A stretch of DNA of 64,000 bases from Ctenosaura bakeri (Eukaryota; Chordata; Lepidosauria; Squamata; Iguanidae): NCBI GenBank assembly GCA_948474755.1, contig CAOLHI010000613.1:434001-498000 (forward strand). The letters are read 5' to 3'. Below are positions 44,828 to 56,994 of the stretch, one piece after another. The notes beneath the pieces were generated by a model, which was not told the origin of the DNA, did not search any database, and saw only the letters and a list, made by a program, of their open reading frames with translations. Both the position numbers and the translations under genes were made by a program. How positions within the stretch are numbered: position 1 is the first letter of the stretch; each line of letters starts with the position of its first letter.

Positions 44828-45252
44828 GACCTTTCTGCACAATGCACGCAGCCCACCATGGAACAGGAGAAGGACAGTGCTGCAACAACACTTATGCACA
44901 AAGTTGTTTCAGACCTGTCCTTCTCTCATCTCCAGGCTGTGCAATCACACCACAAATCATTGACAAGTTTTCCCAGCAATGGCCAGCAATCATTCACCGT
45001 CCTGCTGCACACCTGCACTTACCATGCTTGCAGAAGTCCTGGAAGCACAATGGCTGTGCATCCTGCCCCAGTGCAGTCTGGGACAGCACCCAGCTGTGCT
45101 GTGGCGGGAAGAGGCATGGCCGTTGTGCTTCCTGGATCCCACAGGCAGCCAATACAGAAGTGAGTGCTCCATTGCACTCCCCTCCTAGGAGAGCCATTAC
45201 CACCATTGTCATCAGATGCCTCCAGGACAGAGGTAAGTTGTAGAAAAAGCCC
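44828..45252. mobile_element. TIR element family E (425 bp) with open frames
   Basis: Ends GACCTTTCTGCACAATG and GTTGTAGAAAAAGCCC, duplication TAG (44825-44827 and 45253-45255). The interior is unlike A, B or D. It is C/A-rich and holds a 133-codon plus-strand frame (44842-45243), three further frames of 60-101 codons, and minus-strand frames of similar size. The long frame starts just inside the left end and stops just before the right end, and is rich in H, C, P and S without a conserved spacing I know. Coding is possible but chance is more likely, as all six frames are unusually open. Confidence 0.75.
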
Positions 45253-45255
45253 TAG

Positions 45256-47040
45256 CCTTCTGTGCTTCATTGTTCCCCACCTTCCCACATGAGAGGAAGC
45301 GACTGGAAGATTGTTTCTGGTTTGCAACAAAACATAGCTTGCTATTTATCCAACTAGCATTTGTCTTAATACCAGGATCCCAAAGAAGAATCCAACTGTT
45401 ACTTGGGGTTCTGGTTTGAAGTCAAACTGGTTTGTGCAAACCATACTTTGTCACATTCATACATAGAAGCAAGCTACAATTTGCCCCATACTAAAAGTCA
45501 AGTTCAGTAGCAACAATCAGAGCTGAATACATCAAAGTATGGGAGAGATCATGACAATCTGAAGAAAATTTTGCCTATCAGTGCTGTAGACTGATGACTT
45601 TTCTGTTTAAAAAAAAGGGGGGTGTTTCAGCAAGTCCTTGACATATAACATTGCATTTCAGTTGGATCAATCACAGTTTTGGCACAATACAAAAAATCAT
45701 GTCATGTAATAGAAGATTTTTATTATCTATGATCATAGAACACAGCACCTTGGCAATACCATCCCAATGCTATTTGCAAACCACTGTTTCAACAAACCAA
45801 AGCTACAAGCTGCCCTTTTAACTTGCCCACAGCGCCTCAAATGTAGCACTGCTCTAGGGCATTGTGGTAAGATTAAATATAAACTTTGGTATTGGAAACT
45901 ATTTCAATTTCCACCAGTGTCCCAGTAAAAGTTGATAGCTTCCTACAGCTAGGGCTATTCGAAAGGATACCATGCCAAAGGTGCCTTAAAGCCTGTGTGT
46001 GGCCCTGCTGGCATTAGACACTTCTAATCTTATCATCAGAGGTGTAGCTGCAGAAGGGGCAAGTGAGGGCAGTGCTCTTCCAAATAAGAATTTTGCCCTG
46101 AATAATGAACTTTTGCTACAGTCCCAAGATTTCTAGCATTCCAGATAGTGAAGCATTGAAAACTGTTCATTCCTAGAACTCTGTATTTGCTATGTTTGAA
46201 TTCTCTCGGTACGTTTGCCTACCCCTTCTCTTAGGATGCCTTAACTGTATTTCTACATGTTGATCTGAAATTTTATGTTACTGCAATGTCATAGGTAGCT
46301 GCAATATTACAAATTTGGGGACTGAATGAAAATTTCATCCGGAAGCAGAATACTTATTTGGGAGGCAATATCCTCCCTTCATCAGCACCACCACCCCAGC
46401 AGCTATACCTCTGCTTACTACAGCATATCCATATCAACAAACTCTGGTTTGCTGTGACATTTTGATCATGCCACTATTCCAACAGTATCCCAGCACAAAT
46501 ATTTAGGCCTTCAGCCTTTCATTTCTAGTCTGGATTCCTTTTCAAATCTGTCATTACAGCCCATTAAAAGGATAACTGTTGCTACTCCTCACCACCACCA
46601 ACGGCTCTGCAGGTCTTTCTTCTATGAACTGATTAGGTTTGGGTAAAGTGGTTTTCTTTTGCCCTCTTAATCAGAGGCAGTCCTAAGAGGATTGAGAGAG
46701 ATATTCCATTATGCAATCAGCCCATTACATTTAAAGTGCCTACAGTGTGAAGGAACCATTTGTATAAGAGTGAGTGTTATTTATTAGATGCACAAATTAA
46801 AAGCATCATTACAAAACAGTTTGCTGAACGTGATCTGCTGCCAGCTTGTCAGAGATATTGTATGTGTTGCACTTCACAACAGTTGCCAACTAAAAGCTAA
46901 GTCTTATTTGCATACAAGTGTAAATGTTCCCTCTTTAAAACATAAATGTTTTGACAATCTAAAATTGATTTAATCTCTTGTAAACTCTAAATTGAGGATG
47001 GGAAACGTGTGACACTATTTCCATCATCGCTCATAATTGG
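45256..47040. other. No identified gene; repeat-poor
   Basis: Nothing recognised, apart from a scrap at 46040 (AGGTGTAGCTGCAGAAGGG) that recalls a common lizard repeat. The AT-rich block 46640-46985 is free of repeats. Confidence 0.45.
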
Positions 47041-47048
47041 TGGAGTGG

Positions 47049-47990
47049 TGTTGCCCCCTTGGTAAACCCTGTCCCGGGGTCTACAACTTTGATATAAAAT
47101 TAATCTAACCCACCAGAAAGGTCACCTGAACGTGCACGTAGGCAATAACAGTCATACGATTGAATGAACCAGGTCAGGTCAGTAAAATCCCCAGTCATGT
47201 AACCACAGGAGACCTCATGTTGTGATAAGCCATGGTAGACAAAAGGTCCTTAACCTTTAAGGAGTCCACTTGAAGAGAGTGAAAGTGTTCCTGGAAAGTT
47301 GGGCACTGGAAGCAATAAAACCTTATCAAATCCATCTCCAGAAACTTACACCACAGCCTCAAAGCAGAGGAAGATCCTGTTTCTAGGATGACACCTTGTT
47401 ATCTTCCGATATCAGAGAAATGCCAGGTGTGGAGTTGTTTTTCTTTTCTATCCCTGTTTGTTTTCCCCAGGAAAGGATTTGCCTTCAAAGTAATTTTTTC
47501 CTACAAATAGTCCTGATTTTGGGCTAGTTAGGCAAGGAGAGAAAGGCGAGGCAAGGAGAATGAGTATGATGCCTTCCGGTCATACTAACTGACCAGTCCC
47601 CCCTCCCTTCTCAGTGTCTCTTTGCTGAGTTGCTGTTTGATCGCTGCTTCCTGGACCAAGGACTTCAGGAAGAGGTGCAGTGTCACCCAAGCTGTGAATC
47701 CCTCAACAATCCCTCTATCTTATTTCCCCTCTTTATTTCTATTAGCCCTTGGATGCGTGTGTCCATGTTTGCGTTAGTGCGAACTATTACTATTCAATAA
47801 AGTCATTCATTGGACCTTTTTGTGTGATTTCTGACTGAGCCTGACCCTGTAAACATTGGGTAGAAGATCCTTAATTACCCTGCCCTCTTTGCATTGCTAA
47901 AGCACTGTTCATAGCTAATTTTCCCCACAAGTGATAATTTTGACAGGCGTTGGAAACCCCCCTAAGGGACCCCCAACAAGCAGGGTAACA
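47049..47990 (+). mobile_element. Solo LTR of an endogenous retrovirus, copy 2
   Basis: 942 bp from TGTTGCCCCCTTGG to CAGGGTAACA, flanked by perfect 4-bp duplications GTGG (47045-47048 and 47991-47994). Inside are AACCCTGTCCCGGGGTCTAC, CCAGGTCAGGTCAGTAAAAT, a TATA-like CTACAAATAGTCCTG (about 47502), and a polyadenylation signal AATAAA (47796-47801) followed by the GACCCTGTAAACATTGGG / CCCTGCCCTCTTTGCATTGC U5 part. No gag, pol or env lies next to it. About 80% alike by eye to the copy at 58451. Confidence 0.93.
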
Positions 47991-48257
47991 GTGGAACTCC
48001 CATAATCCCTCACAATTGGCTCAGATGCTAGGATAGCTGATAGTAGCATTCCAACAAACCTGAATGATCACATGTTCTCCCTCTTTGCTGTAAACCTTGT
48101 TTTGCAGCCAATAAAACATACAGACATGAAATGAAGTATATGTGGATTTTGCACTAAATCCATAAATTGCCACAATATCCTCTCTCCTCTATGCTTAGCC
48201 TTTTTGTAGAGATGTTAGATCTGGCTACAGTGACACATGCTTTGATTGCATCCTTAC

Positions 48258-48678
48258 TTGGGGCTGGCTTTTAGAAGTGTTCAGAAACTTCAGCAGGTCC
48301 AAAATGCTGAAGCCAGAGGGCCGACCAGGCTCTGTTAACAGGACGTATATAAGTTGCTTGTTGAAGTAGCTTTACTGGTTTCTGGAATGTTTCTGGACAC
48401 AACTTAAAATGTTGGTTGTGACCTGTAAGACCATGTACAGCTTAAGTCCAAACTACCTGAAAAACCAGATCCCTATATGAATCCACCAGAGTCTTCAGAT
48501 CCTCTGGAGAGGGCTTTCTTGCAGTCCCACCCCATCACAGGCCCATCTGGACACGGGAGAGACACTTGTTGGTGGCTACTCGCAGACTGTGGAATTCCCT
48601 TCCATGAGAGTCTGAGTTGGTCCTGTCTCTTGTCCCCTTTCACAGGCAGACAAAATTTCCCAGGTGTTTGATTATTAA
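48258..48678 (+). mobile_element. L2-like LINE, ORF2 C-terminal remnant
   Basis: CAGCAGGTCCAAAATGCTGAAG, AGTAGCTTTACTGGTTTCTGG, GTGACCTGTAAGACCATGTAC, AAGTCCAAACTACCTG, then GTGGCTACTCGCAGACTGTGG matches the run 'lQnAaaR', 'LHWLPv..F', 'vyKal.gl.PsYL' and 'aVA.R.WNsLP' of L2 ORF2 ends. Frames are broken. It runs straight into the antisense LTR. Confidence 0.65.
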
Positions 48679-48680
48679 TT

Positions 48681-49530
48681 TGTTACCCCAAAGTGTGGGT
48701 ACCACAAGGGCCAACTTCTGAGGCCGGTACCTCCATTTGAAAGTAGGGAATAATTAGCTCAAAGTTGGGAGGCCTGTGAGAGAGGGGTAACTTAAGAAGA
48801 CCTTTTCTACTAATGTTTACAGGGTCGTGCAGGAAAGAATCAGTTAGCGTAAAAATATAAACTAAAAATGTGTTTTATGCACAAGATTCACACAAATGCA
48901 CAAAAGCTCAGACACTTGTACACTCATGCAAAGACTAATTGAAAGAAAGGGAGGAAAATGGGATAGAGGACATTGAGGAGTTCGGGCAATATTTACCAGT
49001 CTGGAGAGAAATGGAGAAAGCAGCAGTGTGGCTTAGGCAGCAACCTAAGGACAGTTCTAGTTTGGGAATCAGATGGACAGAGTGGTGTTCAGAATGGCAA
49101 GAGACTGTATTGGCAGCCTAAAATCAGAGATATTTGTACCCCAAAAATATCCTGCAGGTATGATTGTGACTCACACTCCCGGCTAAGCAGACAATGGAAA
49201 TTGCAACACAAGCAATGTGGTCCGGATGGAGCTAATGGTCTTAGTGTTTAGGTGACAAAAGATCATGGTTGTCGTAATAGCTGAGTATTGTGGAGAGGTG
49301 GGGAGACAATAGGTTAACATCCAGGTGTACAGGGACCAGGACTGAGACAATCACAATTTGGTGGAAACTTCCCCATTTCAGCTCTGAGAGTCTGTCTTGG
49401 TGTTTCACACCTATTGTATCCAGAATGGCCACACTATTATCCTGAAAATGACTGGGTCCCTTGCCTAAGAGGTGGGTGCAGCTGACCTGCCCACATGCTG
49501 AACATGAATCAGCAGTATGATGAGGTAGCC
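48681..49530 (-). mobile_element. LTR of the same family, antisense, 5' end lost
   Basis: Starts TGTTACCCCAAAG, the complement of the ...GGGTAACA end. It carries in reverse GGGAATAATTAGCTCAAAG, GGGTAACTTAAGAAGACC and TTTACAGGGTCGTGCAGG, matching the U5 side of the copy at 35282. Further on, CAATCACAATTTGGTGGAAAC and TTCCCC match the U3 of that copy in reverse. The last recognisable LTR sequence fades at about 49520, where CR1 sequence begins, so the LTR 5' edge is missing. Which insertion came first is not resolved. Confidence 0.8.
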
Positions 49531-50125
49531 AAGAAACCAACGCAATTCTTGGTTGCATCAATACGAGTATGGTGTCTAGATTGAGGGAGGTAATGGTTCC
49601 ACTCTATTCTGCATTGGTTAGGCCTCATTTGGAATACTGTGTTCAGTTCTGGGAACCTCAATTCAAGAAGGATGTCAACAAGCTGGAACGTGTCTAGAGG
49701 AGGGCGACCAAAATGGTGAAGGGTCTGGAAGCCATGCCCTATGAAGAATGGCTTAGGGAGCTGGGTATGTTTAGTCTGCAGAAGAGAAGGTTAAGAGGGA
49801 CATGATAGCCATGCTTACATATCTGAAAGGATGTCATGTTGAGGAGGGAGCGGGCTTGTTCTCTGCCCCTCCAGAAACTAGGACAAGGAGCAATGGATTC
49901 AAGCTGCAGGAAAGGAGATTCCATTTGAACCTCAGGAAGAACTTCCTGATGGTCAGAGCAGTCCGGCAATGGAATATGCTGCCTCAGAGTGTGGTGGAGG
50001 TTTTCAAGGAGAGGCTGAATGGCCATCTGTTGTGAATACTTTGATGGGTGTTCCTGCATAGCAGGGGGTATGACTCAATGGCCCCTGTGGTCTCTTCCAA
50101 CTCTATGATTCTATGATGATTCTAC
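49531..50125 (+). mobile_element. CR1 LINE 3' end, copy 1
   Basis: Begins with CAATTCTTGGTTGCATCAATA and TAATGGTTCCACTCTATTC. It encodes in frame pieces [23 protein letters not shown] and then (frame 49802-50035) G-A-G-L-F-S-A-P-P-E and R-Q-W-N-M-L-P-Q-S-V-V-E. This is the CR1 ORF2 C-terminus. It ends CTCTTCCAACTCTATGATTC with (ATTCTATG)n. There is one stop in 'L-E-R-V-stop-R-R' and one frameshift near 49800. Confidence 0.93.
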
Positions 50126-50334
50126 TATGTCACATTTACAGTCAGTAATTTGCCTCTTCCAGTGTGAGCTTTCTGTCACCTCAGGTATCATTTATATTAA
50201 TGCCAATTAATATAGTGCCAATCTAATATTATTTGCCAATTAAACCATTCCAATCATAGAGGGTGCACAGTGCCACAACAAATTGCTTGTGGGAAATCTT
50301 TTTTATGGGGGAAGTGTATTGAATTTTCATCTTC

Positions 50335-50492
50335 ATTGCTTTTTTAAAATGATTTTACAAATTAAAATTAATGGCATTTTACATAGTATATTTTAAATAT
50401 ACTCTACCTTGTTTTAACCTTGTTGTAAACCAACTTGGGTCCCATGACAGGAAAAGGCAGGATATAAATTAAACAAATCAATAAAAATGCTA
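50335..50492 (+). mobile_element. L2-like LINE 3' tail
   Basis: AT-rich UTR ending AACCAACTTGGGTCCCATGAC, AGGAAAAGGCAGGATATAAA and (TTAAACAAAT)-like end. Confidence 0.6.
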
Positions 50493-50844
50493 GCTGGTTT
50501 GCTGTCACACACAGTGGAATGAGTAAAATTCTCTAGGTAGCATCCCAGAATCTATGTCATGTCACAATTAGATTCTCTTCATATGTACTTCTGGCTTCAT
50601 GGGGACCACTTCCATAGGATACAAGCAATTCGATATTACACAGATCCAGTTAGGCATAGCAGCACCTTGGAGAAGAGTTATCTATGTGCATGGCAGGTGA
50701 TGATTCCCATGTCAGTGGACTAGTAAGTCAGTGCTAGGTTTCAGTCCAGATTTTAAAAGAGCGGTCCAAAGTGTCAAATTAATGAAAAAGATCCTCAGTT
50801 GGAATCCTAGATCAGTTACTTGGTTAAGGAGATGTAAGTAAGGA

Positions 50845-51362
50845 ACCACTCTATTCTGCATTGGTCAGACCCCACCTGGGATACTATGCCCAGTTTCAGG
50901 CATCAAGAAGGATATTGACAATCTGGAACATATCCAGAGGAGGTTGACAAAAATGGTAAAAGGCCTGGAAACCATGCTGTATGAGGACTGGCTTAAGGCA
51001 CTGAGTATGTTTAGCTTGAAGAAGAGAAGGTTAAGAGGGGACATGATAACCATGTTTAAATATTTGAAGGGATGTTATATGGAGGACAGAGCAAGCTTGT
51101 TTTCTGCTGTTCCAGAGACTAGGGCATGGAGCAATGGCTTCAAACTACAGAAAAAGAGAGTCCACCTAAACATTAGGAAGAATTTCCTGACAGTAATTGC
51201 AGTTCGACAATGGAATATGCTACCTAGGAGTGTGGTGGAGTCTCCTTCTTTGGAGGTCTGTAAACAGAAGCTGGATGGCCATTTTTCGGAAATGCTTTGA
51301 CTGTGCATTCCTTCATAGCAGGGAATTGGACTATGGTCTCTTCCAGCTCTATGTTTCTATGA
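50845..51362 (+). mobile_element. CR1 LINE 3' end, copy 2
   Basis: From CCACTCTATTCTGCATTGG to the TCTTCCAGCTCTATGTTTCTA tail. The open frame 50944-51300 (118 codons) is nearly the whole ORF2 C-terminus without a stop: [44 protein letters not shown]. Same orientation as copy 1, about 720 bases apart, with different flanks, so these are two insertions. Copy 2 keeps the frame better. Confidence 0.93.
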
Positions 51363-53697
51363 ACATCTCCTGGCCGGACACATACCTCTGAAGAGTCAGC
51401 CATCAGATAAGGCAAAAATGCTGGCAATCATTCAGCTATCAATCGAGGTTCATGGAAGATGATGATTCCACCCCCTCTCAATGACAAGTGAGGCTGTAAG
51501 ACAAGGACTTGTGACATGGATCCTGCTTCTTATGGCTGCAGGCTCAATCACTGGTGGAAGGTTGGTGCCTCAATTGCTAGTTGAATAGACTTCCTTCAAT
51601 TGATATGTTGGCTGGCTTTTAAAACAGGCTGGAGTAGCATTTATGTAGGTTAACAGTAAGACTATGCAGTCAGACAGAGTACAGATCAGTTACTGACCCA
51701 CAGCTGTAGCTTACAAATCTGTTACTGCAGTTCTGAATACCAGCCCATATTTATACAATTGCTGCAAAAAGTAAGATCACAGGACATGGAAGCAATTCCT
51801 ACAATGTGTAAAAGGGACATTAGTTATACTGGCTCCTAACCAGCTTTTCCTGCCATTTTCCAAGCAATATAAGATAACTGGAGTCAAGGTCTAGAATTCT
51901 TTTTTTTTTTTAACTACCCATCATTCTTTTTACATTTCAAGTTTTGATATTAATAATGTATGTAATCCATTGCATGAGGGGTGCACTTGCATGTGCATAC
52001 ACACCCCAGGCAGTGGTTTGAATATATTATTAGTAGCAAAACTCGAAGCAGAACAAGTATGATAGGGCTAGTTAAGACAAGCACAGGAGGACATAAGTGC
52101 CCTTGTATATAGAATGAACCCATTTTAATGAAGTGGAGCACAAGATATTCTTGACTGATTGTGCCTGTCACCAAGGAGGAAATGACCAGAAGAATTTGTG
52201 ACCAGGAGAATTTCACTTCCTTGTGCATCAAATAGAAAGGTAGGGGGCAAGAAGATTTCATCTTTTCATCTAAAGCCTATGAAGCTTCAGTGTGAAGAAC
52301 TGGAGGTGAGAGATTCAGGTCAGATAGCTGGAAGTTAAATTGTGGGATTCACTAGCACAAGTTACAGTAATGGCTGCCAACCTGGCTGGCTTTAAAGAGG
52401 GATTAGAGAAATGTGTGGAAGCTATCAGCAGGTATTAATCATGCTAGCTATCTTTTATTTCCAGTAACAAAGGTAATATACCACTCAAAAGCAATTCCTG
52501 GGAAATGCAAGTGAGATTATACTGCTGTTTTCACATAGTGTTTGTGGAGTTATCATAAGCATCTGGGTGGCTGATGCTCTGCTCTGACTCTGCTTAAGTT
52601 ATGTTCATAACTTAGTCTAACATGGCAACCCTCTTGGTGAACCAAGTAAGACAGAATCAGAAAGGGACTGGTACAATAAATAATGTCTCAAACCGTATTA
52701 TTTCTGATAATTATCTTCATACTTCAAGCATAGTCAAAGTTTTACAGATCTTCTCATCTTAGGCAGGGATGAAGGCATGTGCATTGTGCTCAACAGCAGC
52801 ACTTTAGTAAATAGTCAGACAATTTTATGTATTTTATATTTGCACATTGCATTGATATAGTATCCATCACAATTCTGCCTTCTCCATGTTGTCTTCAGAA
52901 CAACTGTGAGATAGACTGAGCTTTATAACATAAGTGAGCACAGAAGACTAGCTTGCCAAGTCATTAGTTTTGTGGTCTTCTAACTATAAGGCAGTTGGCA
53001 AGGGAGAAGAAAAATGTCACCACATTACTAATAACATAGAAAACTAGGTAAATTTGTGGTGGAAAACTTTAGCCCTCAGTGAGCAAGCCATTGCTTTATC
53101 GTAGTCATACAGCAACCAGATCTCATAATGGAATTCACATAGAAAGAAAAGCATAGTGGCCACAGTATGGATAGGCCTTAACGTGTAAAGCACACCAAAT
53201 CTCAGACTTGAAAAGCAGAGCACTAGGTCCTACCTCTCACATTCTGAATGAAAATACACCTGTCAGAAAATGTTTCTGATGTACTTACAAAGCAAACCAG
53301 TATGTCTGTCAGACTGACTCATGTTCTATATTTTTCTTCATTTTTCTGTTCCTGGAGGAATACATTCTCTGAGACAAACTGGTAAAATTACAACTTCTGA
53401 TGTGTTTGATATTATTCTAATGTCAGGGTAGGGCAAAATTTGATTAGAGTGACTGCAGAATTATTTCCTTCTCAGGGCTGACACTCTGAGTTATTAACTG
53501 CAGTCACAAGCAACCTTTTCAGATTAGGATATGATGATTTCAGAACAAAACCATGGAAATTTTGAACTCAAATTCATTCAAAGTCACAGATCTGAAGGGA
53601 TACAAGAATGACCTATAAATTCTAAGGGGGCTTTTATCCTGGCTGTTTGAAGGGACTGTAGTTTCCTGTGTGAGCCAGCCTCACTCTAAGATCTTCT
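51363..53697. other. No identified gene over 2.3 kb
   Basis: A T-run at 51900 and AT-rich DNA. The 103-codon minus frame 51950-52261 has no motif. A scrap at about 52320-52440 (GTGGGATTCACTAGCACAAG, GGCTTTAAAGAGGGATTAGA) resembles a LINE 3' coding end of the CR1/L2 type, but too little is left to name it. Confidence 0.45.
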
Positions 53698-53699
53698 CT

Positions 53700-53922
53700 C
53701 AGGACCCTTTCACACTGTACAAGTATAGGGCTATTATTCCACTTAAACCACCATAATTCCATTATGTGGAATTCTTGGTTTTGTTTTAGGGAGCGGGATA
53801 TATAGTTCTGAGCCAGACAACTCCTCTAGTGCTTCAATAAACCATAATCCCAAGATTCCACATCATGCAGCCATGGCAGATAAAGTGGAATCATAGTGTT
53901 ATAACTGTGAAAGAGCTCTGAG
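53700..53922. mobile_element. TIR-like foldback family C, copy 3
   Basis: Left GACCCTTTCACACTGTACAAG, GGGCTATTATTCCACTTAAAC; right CCCAAGATTCCACATCATGC, AGCCATGGCAGATAAAGTGG, AATCATAGTGTTATAACTG, GTGAAAGAGCTC. Both ends present, with the CACTTAAAC../..GATAAAGTG foldback. No certain target duplication. Confidence 0.75.
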
Positions 53923-54262
53923 TTCCAACACCTACACAGGCACATCTGGAAGAAGGCTGCTACTAGTCTTTGAAATTCTCTCCCTTCCACAGGAAGGTGC
54001 AATGCTCCACTTTGCTGTCCTTCAGTTGACAGAGTGAACACTTTTCCCTTCCAACACATTTTTGAGAACTGACTGTGAGTGCTTTTAACAGTGTGCTGGA
54101 TTTTAATGGATTCATTTTTTCATGATTTTAATTCAATGGACAGCTGACTTGCATTTTAACTTGCATGTTTTGCTTCTGTGTGCTTTTATCTATATGTGTT
54201 TAAATTTTTTGTAAGCTACTTTGAGTTCCAGCCTTGGAGATCAGGTGGGATAGAAATAAATT
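53923..54262 (+). mobile_element. L2-like LINE 3' end
   Basis: CTACACAGGCACATCTGGAAG, TTTGAAATTCTCTCCCTTCC (the W-N-S-L-P equivalent), the AT-rich UTR and AAGCTACTTTGAGTTCCAGC, then TCAGGTGGGATAGAAATAAA. It ends in a trinucleotide microsatellite. Confidence 0.65.
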
Positions 54263-54308
54263 CTTCCTCCTCCTCCTCTTCTTCTTCTTCATCATCATCA
54301 TCATCACA
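54263..54308 (+). repeat. (TCC)n(TTC)n(ATC)n microsatellite
   Basis: Three successive triplet runs at the end of the L2-like copy. They read as a poly-serine stretch in a 65-codon frame, which is not a gene. Confidence 0.9.
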
Positions 54309-56085
54309 CACATTGTTGTGTTTTTCAGAGAAAATGGTCAAAAACATAAGGCACGTATGGTATTATATAAAATAAGATGGCAATAAGAGGTAGATTGTCT
54401 GAAAACATATTGGAGTCCACAGCTCTCAGAAATACTCTTTGAGGTGGTTGGGCAGGACACATTGGGGCCAGGCATTTGCTCTTAAGTGGCAGCTTGGATG
54501 AATGCGATATCATCCCCCCAGTGCTACTAGAATGAGGAACTTATCCCCTATGTGCTAAAAGTAAGGCTGTGGGATCTAATAGCCTGCAAATTTGATCTGA
54601 TTTGACCATGAAATGTATTTTGTCATTAGCATCCAAAATTTACAGTGTGGGGTCCTACAAGACAGGGCCTTCTCAGTCACATCACCATAGTTGTATAACT
54701 GTCACCCTGCTCTAGCCAACCAACTCATTATGAAGAGTCACAATACACAATGCTGTCATTATTGAATAAAGTAGTCTTGCCATGGCTGCTGTTCATATAT
54801 TTTCCCCCATTGTTCCAGAGCTTTTCAGTTGTTCAAGAAGGAACTGAAATGATTTTGCCTGGAGACAAGAATGGCCAGCATCTGCTCCTCCCTTTCTCAG
54901 CAAATCCAAGGTTTAAGTTAGAATGGTTGGCAATGATAACACACGGCAAACATTCAGTTTTGTCTCCTAATACTATATATATTGACAGCATAGCGCTGAA
55001 CTGTTTTGAAGAATATGGTGTATGTTCCTGAATGTAAGCTTCCATCATATAACATATTTATAGCATCGTAAAGCTGGCGGAGAACTCTGCAAAGTTCAAA
55101 TGTAAATATAAATCAAAGGTAGGCCCATTGCCTTACCAGCAGTTCCAGTTCAGAAAGCCCTAAATTCCAGAGGCAGATTTTATTGGGATGACATGGGGGC
55201 ACAAATACAATTTTGTTGGAGCAGGACAGATATTCACAGTTGTAGCTCTTCCACATGTGAACCTAGCAGTAAATAAGTGTGTTGATTGTATCCAGCCAAG
55301 GAAAGACTTGGGCCTTAGGAAAGAAGCTATTGACTTTACTTTTATGTGAGCCCTTCCCCCTGGGCTATCTGTGAAAAGAGGCTTCATGGTGAATTATGAG
55401 GAAGATTAATGTTTCAGCCTACCAGCTGGAGAAGGCCAACAGGGTGCTAGAAACTCCAGGGCTGGGGAGGGGGAAAGGAAGGGGGGTGAACAGACTGACA
55501 AGGACAGACTCTGGAGCAAAAGTGAAACAAATTTAACAAAATGCTCATTTAGAAAAAAAAAAAAAGCTTACTATTAAACACAGAAGCACAGTTATGTCTT
55601 GGAACCTGAAAGAATTGCATCCTGGGTGTTTTGTTTTGTTTCCTGAATTGTGCAAAGTTGCCATGTGCCGGAAGACTGAAGATAAAAACAGAGACAGTGT
55701 GCCAGTAGGCAAATTCATTTTGATGTAGCAGCTAACTCACGATAAAAAGCAGGGAGAGAAACAAAAGGGAAAAAATGCAAAAGAAAAGAAAAAGAAAAGA
55801 AAGGGGAGATTCAAAAAGGGTCTACAGTCCCTGGAACCTGAAAATGGATTAACTTCGTCTCTAGGCTGTGATTTGCCATGCTGATATGAAAAGCCGAGGT
55901 GGCTGCAACTCAGGACTGGAGTGGCTGGCAAGCAAACGGCTAAGCCTCAAGGAAGCCTGGACTGACAAATAGCTCAGCCTATCCTGAAATACATGCTCCA
56001 TCTGTATTTGTTTGCATCACAAATGGCAGCTGCCAACCATCTTGGCAAAATAATGATGCAACTTGAAACTGCAGAGAGATGTGTA
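54309..56085. other. No identified gene
   Basis: An A-rich (GAAAA)n run at 55768-55803 and unique-looking DNA. The 93-codon frame 54750-55031 has no motif. Confidence 0.5.
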
Positions 56086-56142
56086 TAGCTTGCATGCATG
56101 TGTGTGCACGTGCTAACACACACACATGCACACACACGGGAG
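56086..56142. repeat. TG/CA repeat cluster
   Basis: TGCATGCATGTGTGTGCACG and a following (CACA)n run, self-complementary in part. Confidence 0.8.
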
Positions 56143-56887
56143 TGGGGAGGGTACAACTGTACTAACAGAGAAGTGTGTCAGCAATCCTAAACACATAGAA
56201 AGGTTTTGTTGCCTCTGTCATAAGTTCACAGAGTTGCAGTATCATTTGAGTGGTTCCATTCCGTCTCTGTAGCATTTATTGAACACATATTGATTCAAAA
56301 GCCAATGTCAAGTGCAGAAGACTTCCTTATTCACAAGGTTTCCATTGATTAAATGCAGAAGATACATTTTCCCACAAATACAGAGTAAGACAGCATCATC
56401 AGTCAACTAGTTCTGTTTTCAAGTAAGATAACATCTAAACCTCCCAAAATTAATAAGATGCTAAAGATTGTCATCTTTATGTTTGACTAACAGCAAAACT
56501 AATTATATTTTTCTATTATAAGAAAATTGCAGGCACACATGGAGTGATTAATATGAGAGAACCACAGTCTTAGCTAAAGGTGTTGAATGATCTACATGTC
56601 CATCACCTAACTAAAATATAGAATATTTGGAGCACATTCTACAGCTTAGTAAATCAGGAAATACTGAGCCACTTGGAGGCACAGGGAAACTTAACACACA
56701 TGAGAATGAGAAGCAGGTACTATAATATTGCATTCTGCTTGAATTTGCTCTTGTGGAATTTTTGCTAATGAAAATCTTCTAGTGTAATTTAAATATAACC
56801 TTATGGGGAATTAGATTTATAATTATAAGGAATTGTCCACAGTCAGAGCATGTGTGGAGAGACACACGGTCCTATATAAATAAATAA
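56143..56887. other. No identified feature
   Basis: AT-rich, no repeat or gene recognised. Confidence 0.5.
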
Positions 56888-56889
56888 TA

Positions 56890-56891
56890 AT

Positions 56892-56945
<54 letters not shown>

Positions 56946-56947
56946 TT
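56890..56947 (+). repeat. (ATC)n microsatellite
   Basis: About 18 uninterrupted CAT/ATC units, the longest pure triplet array in the window and a likely polymorphic locus. Confidence 0.95.
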
Positions 56948-56994
56948 TATTTGGGGAAGTAAAGTGAAAGCCACACTCAGGCCCTTAGAAGAAA

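Noticed and set aside
47049..49530. Complete provirus between the two LTRs
   Set aside because: The LTRs are in opposite orientation and only an L2 remnant lies between them. No gag, pol or env sequence is present.
54178..54375. Serine-rich small protein
   Set aside because: The poly-serine run is the triplet microsatellite at an L2-like 3' end.
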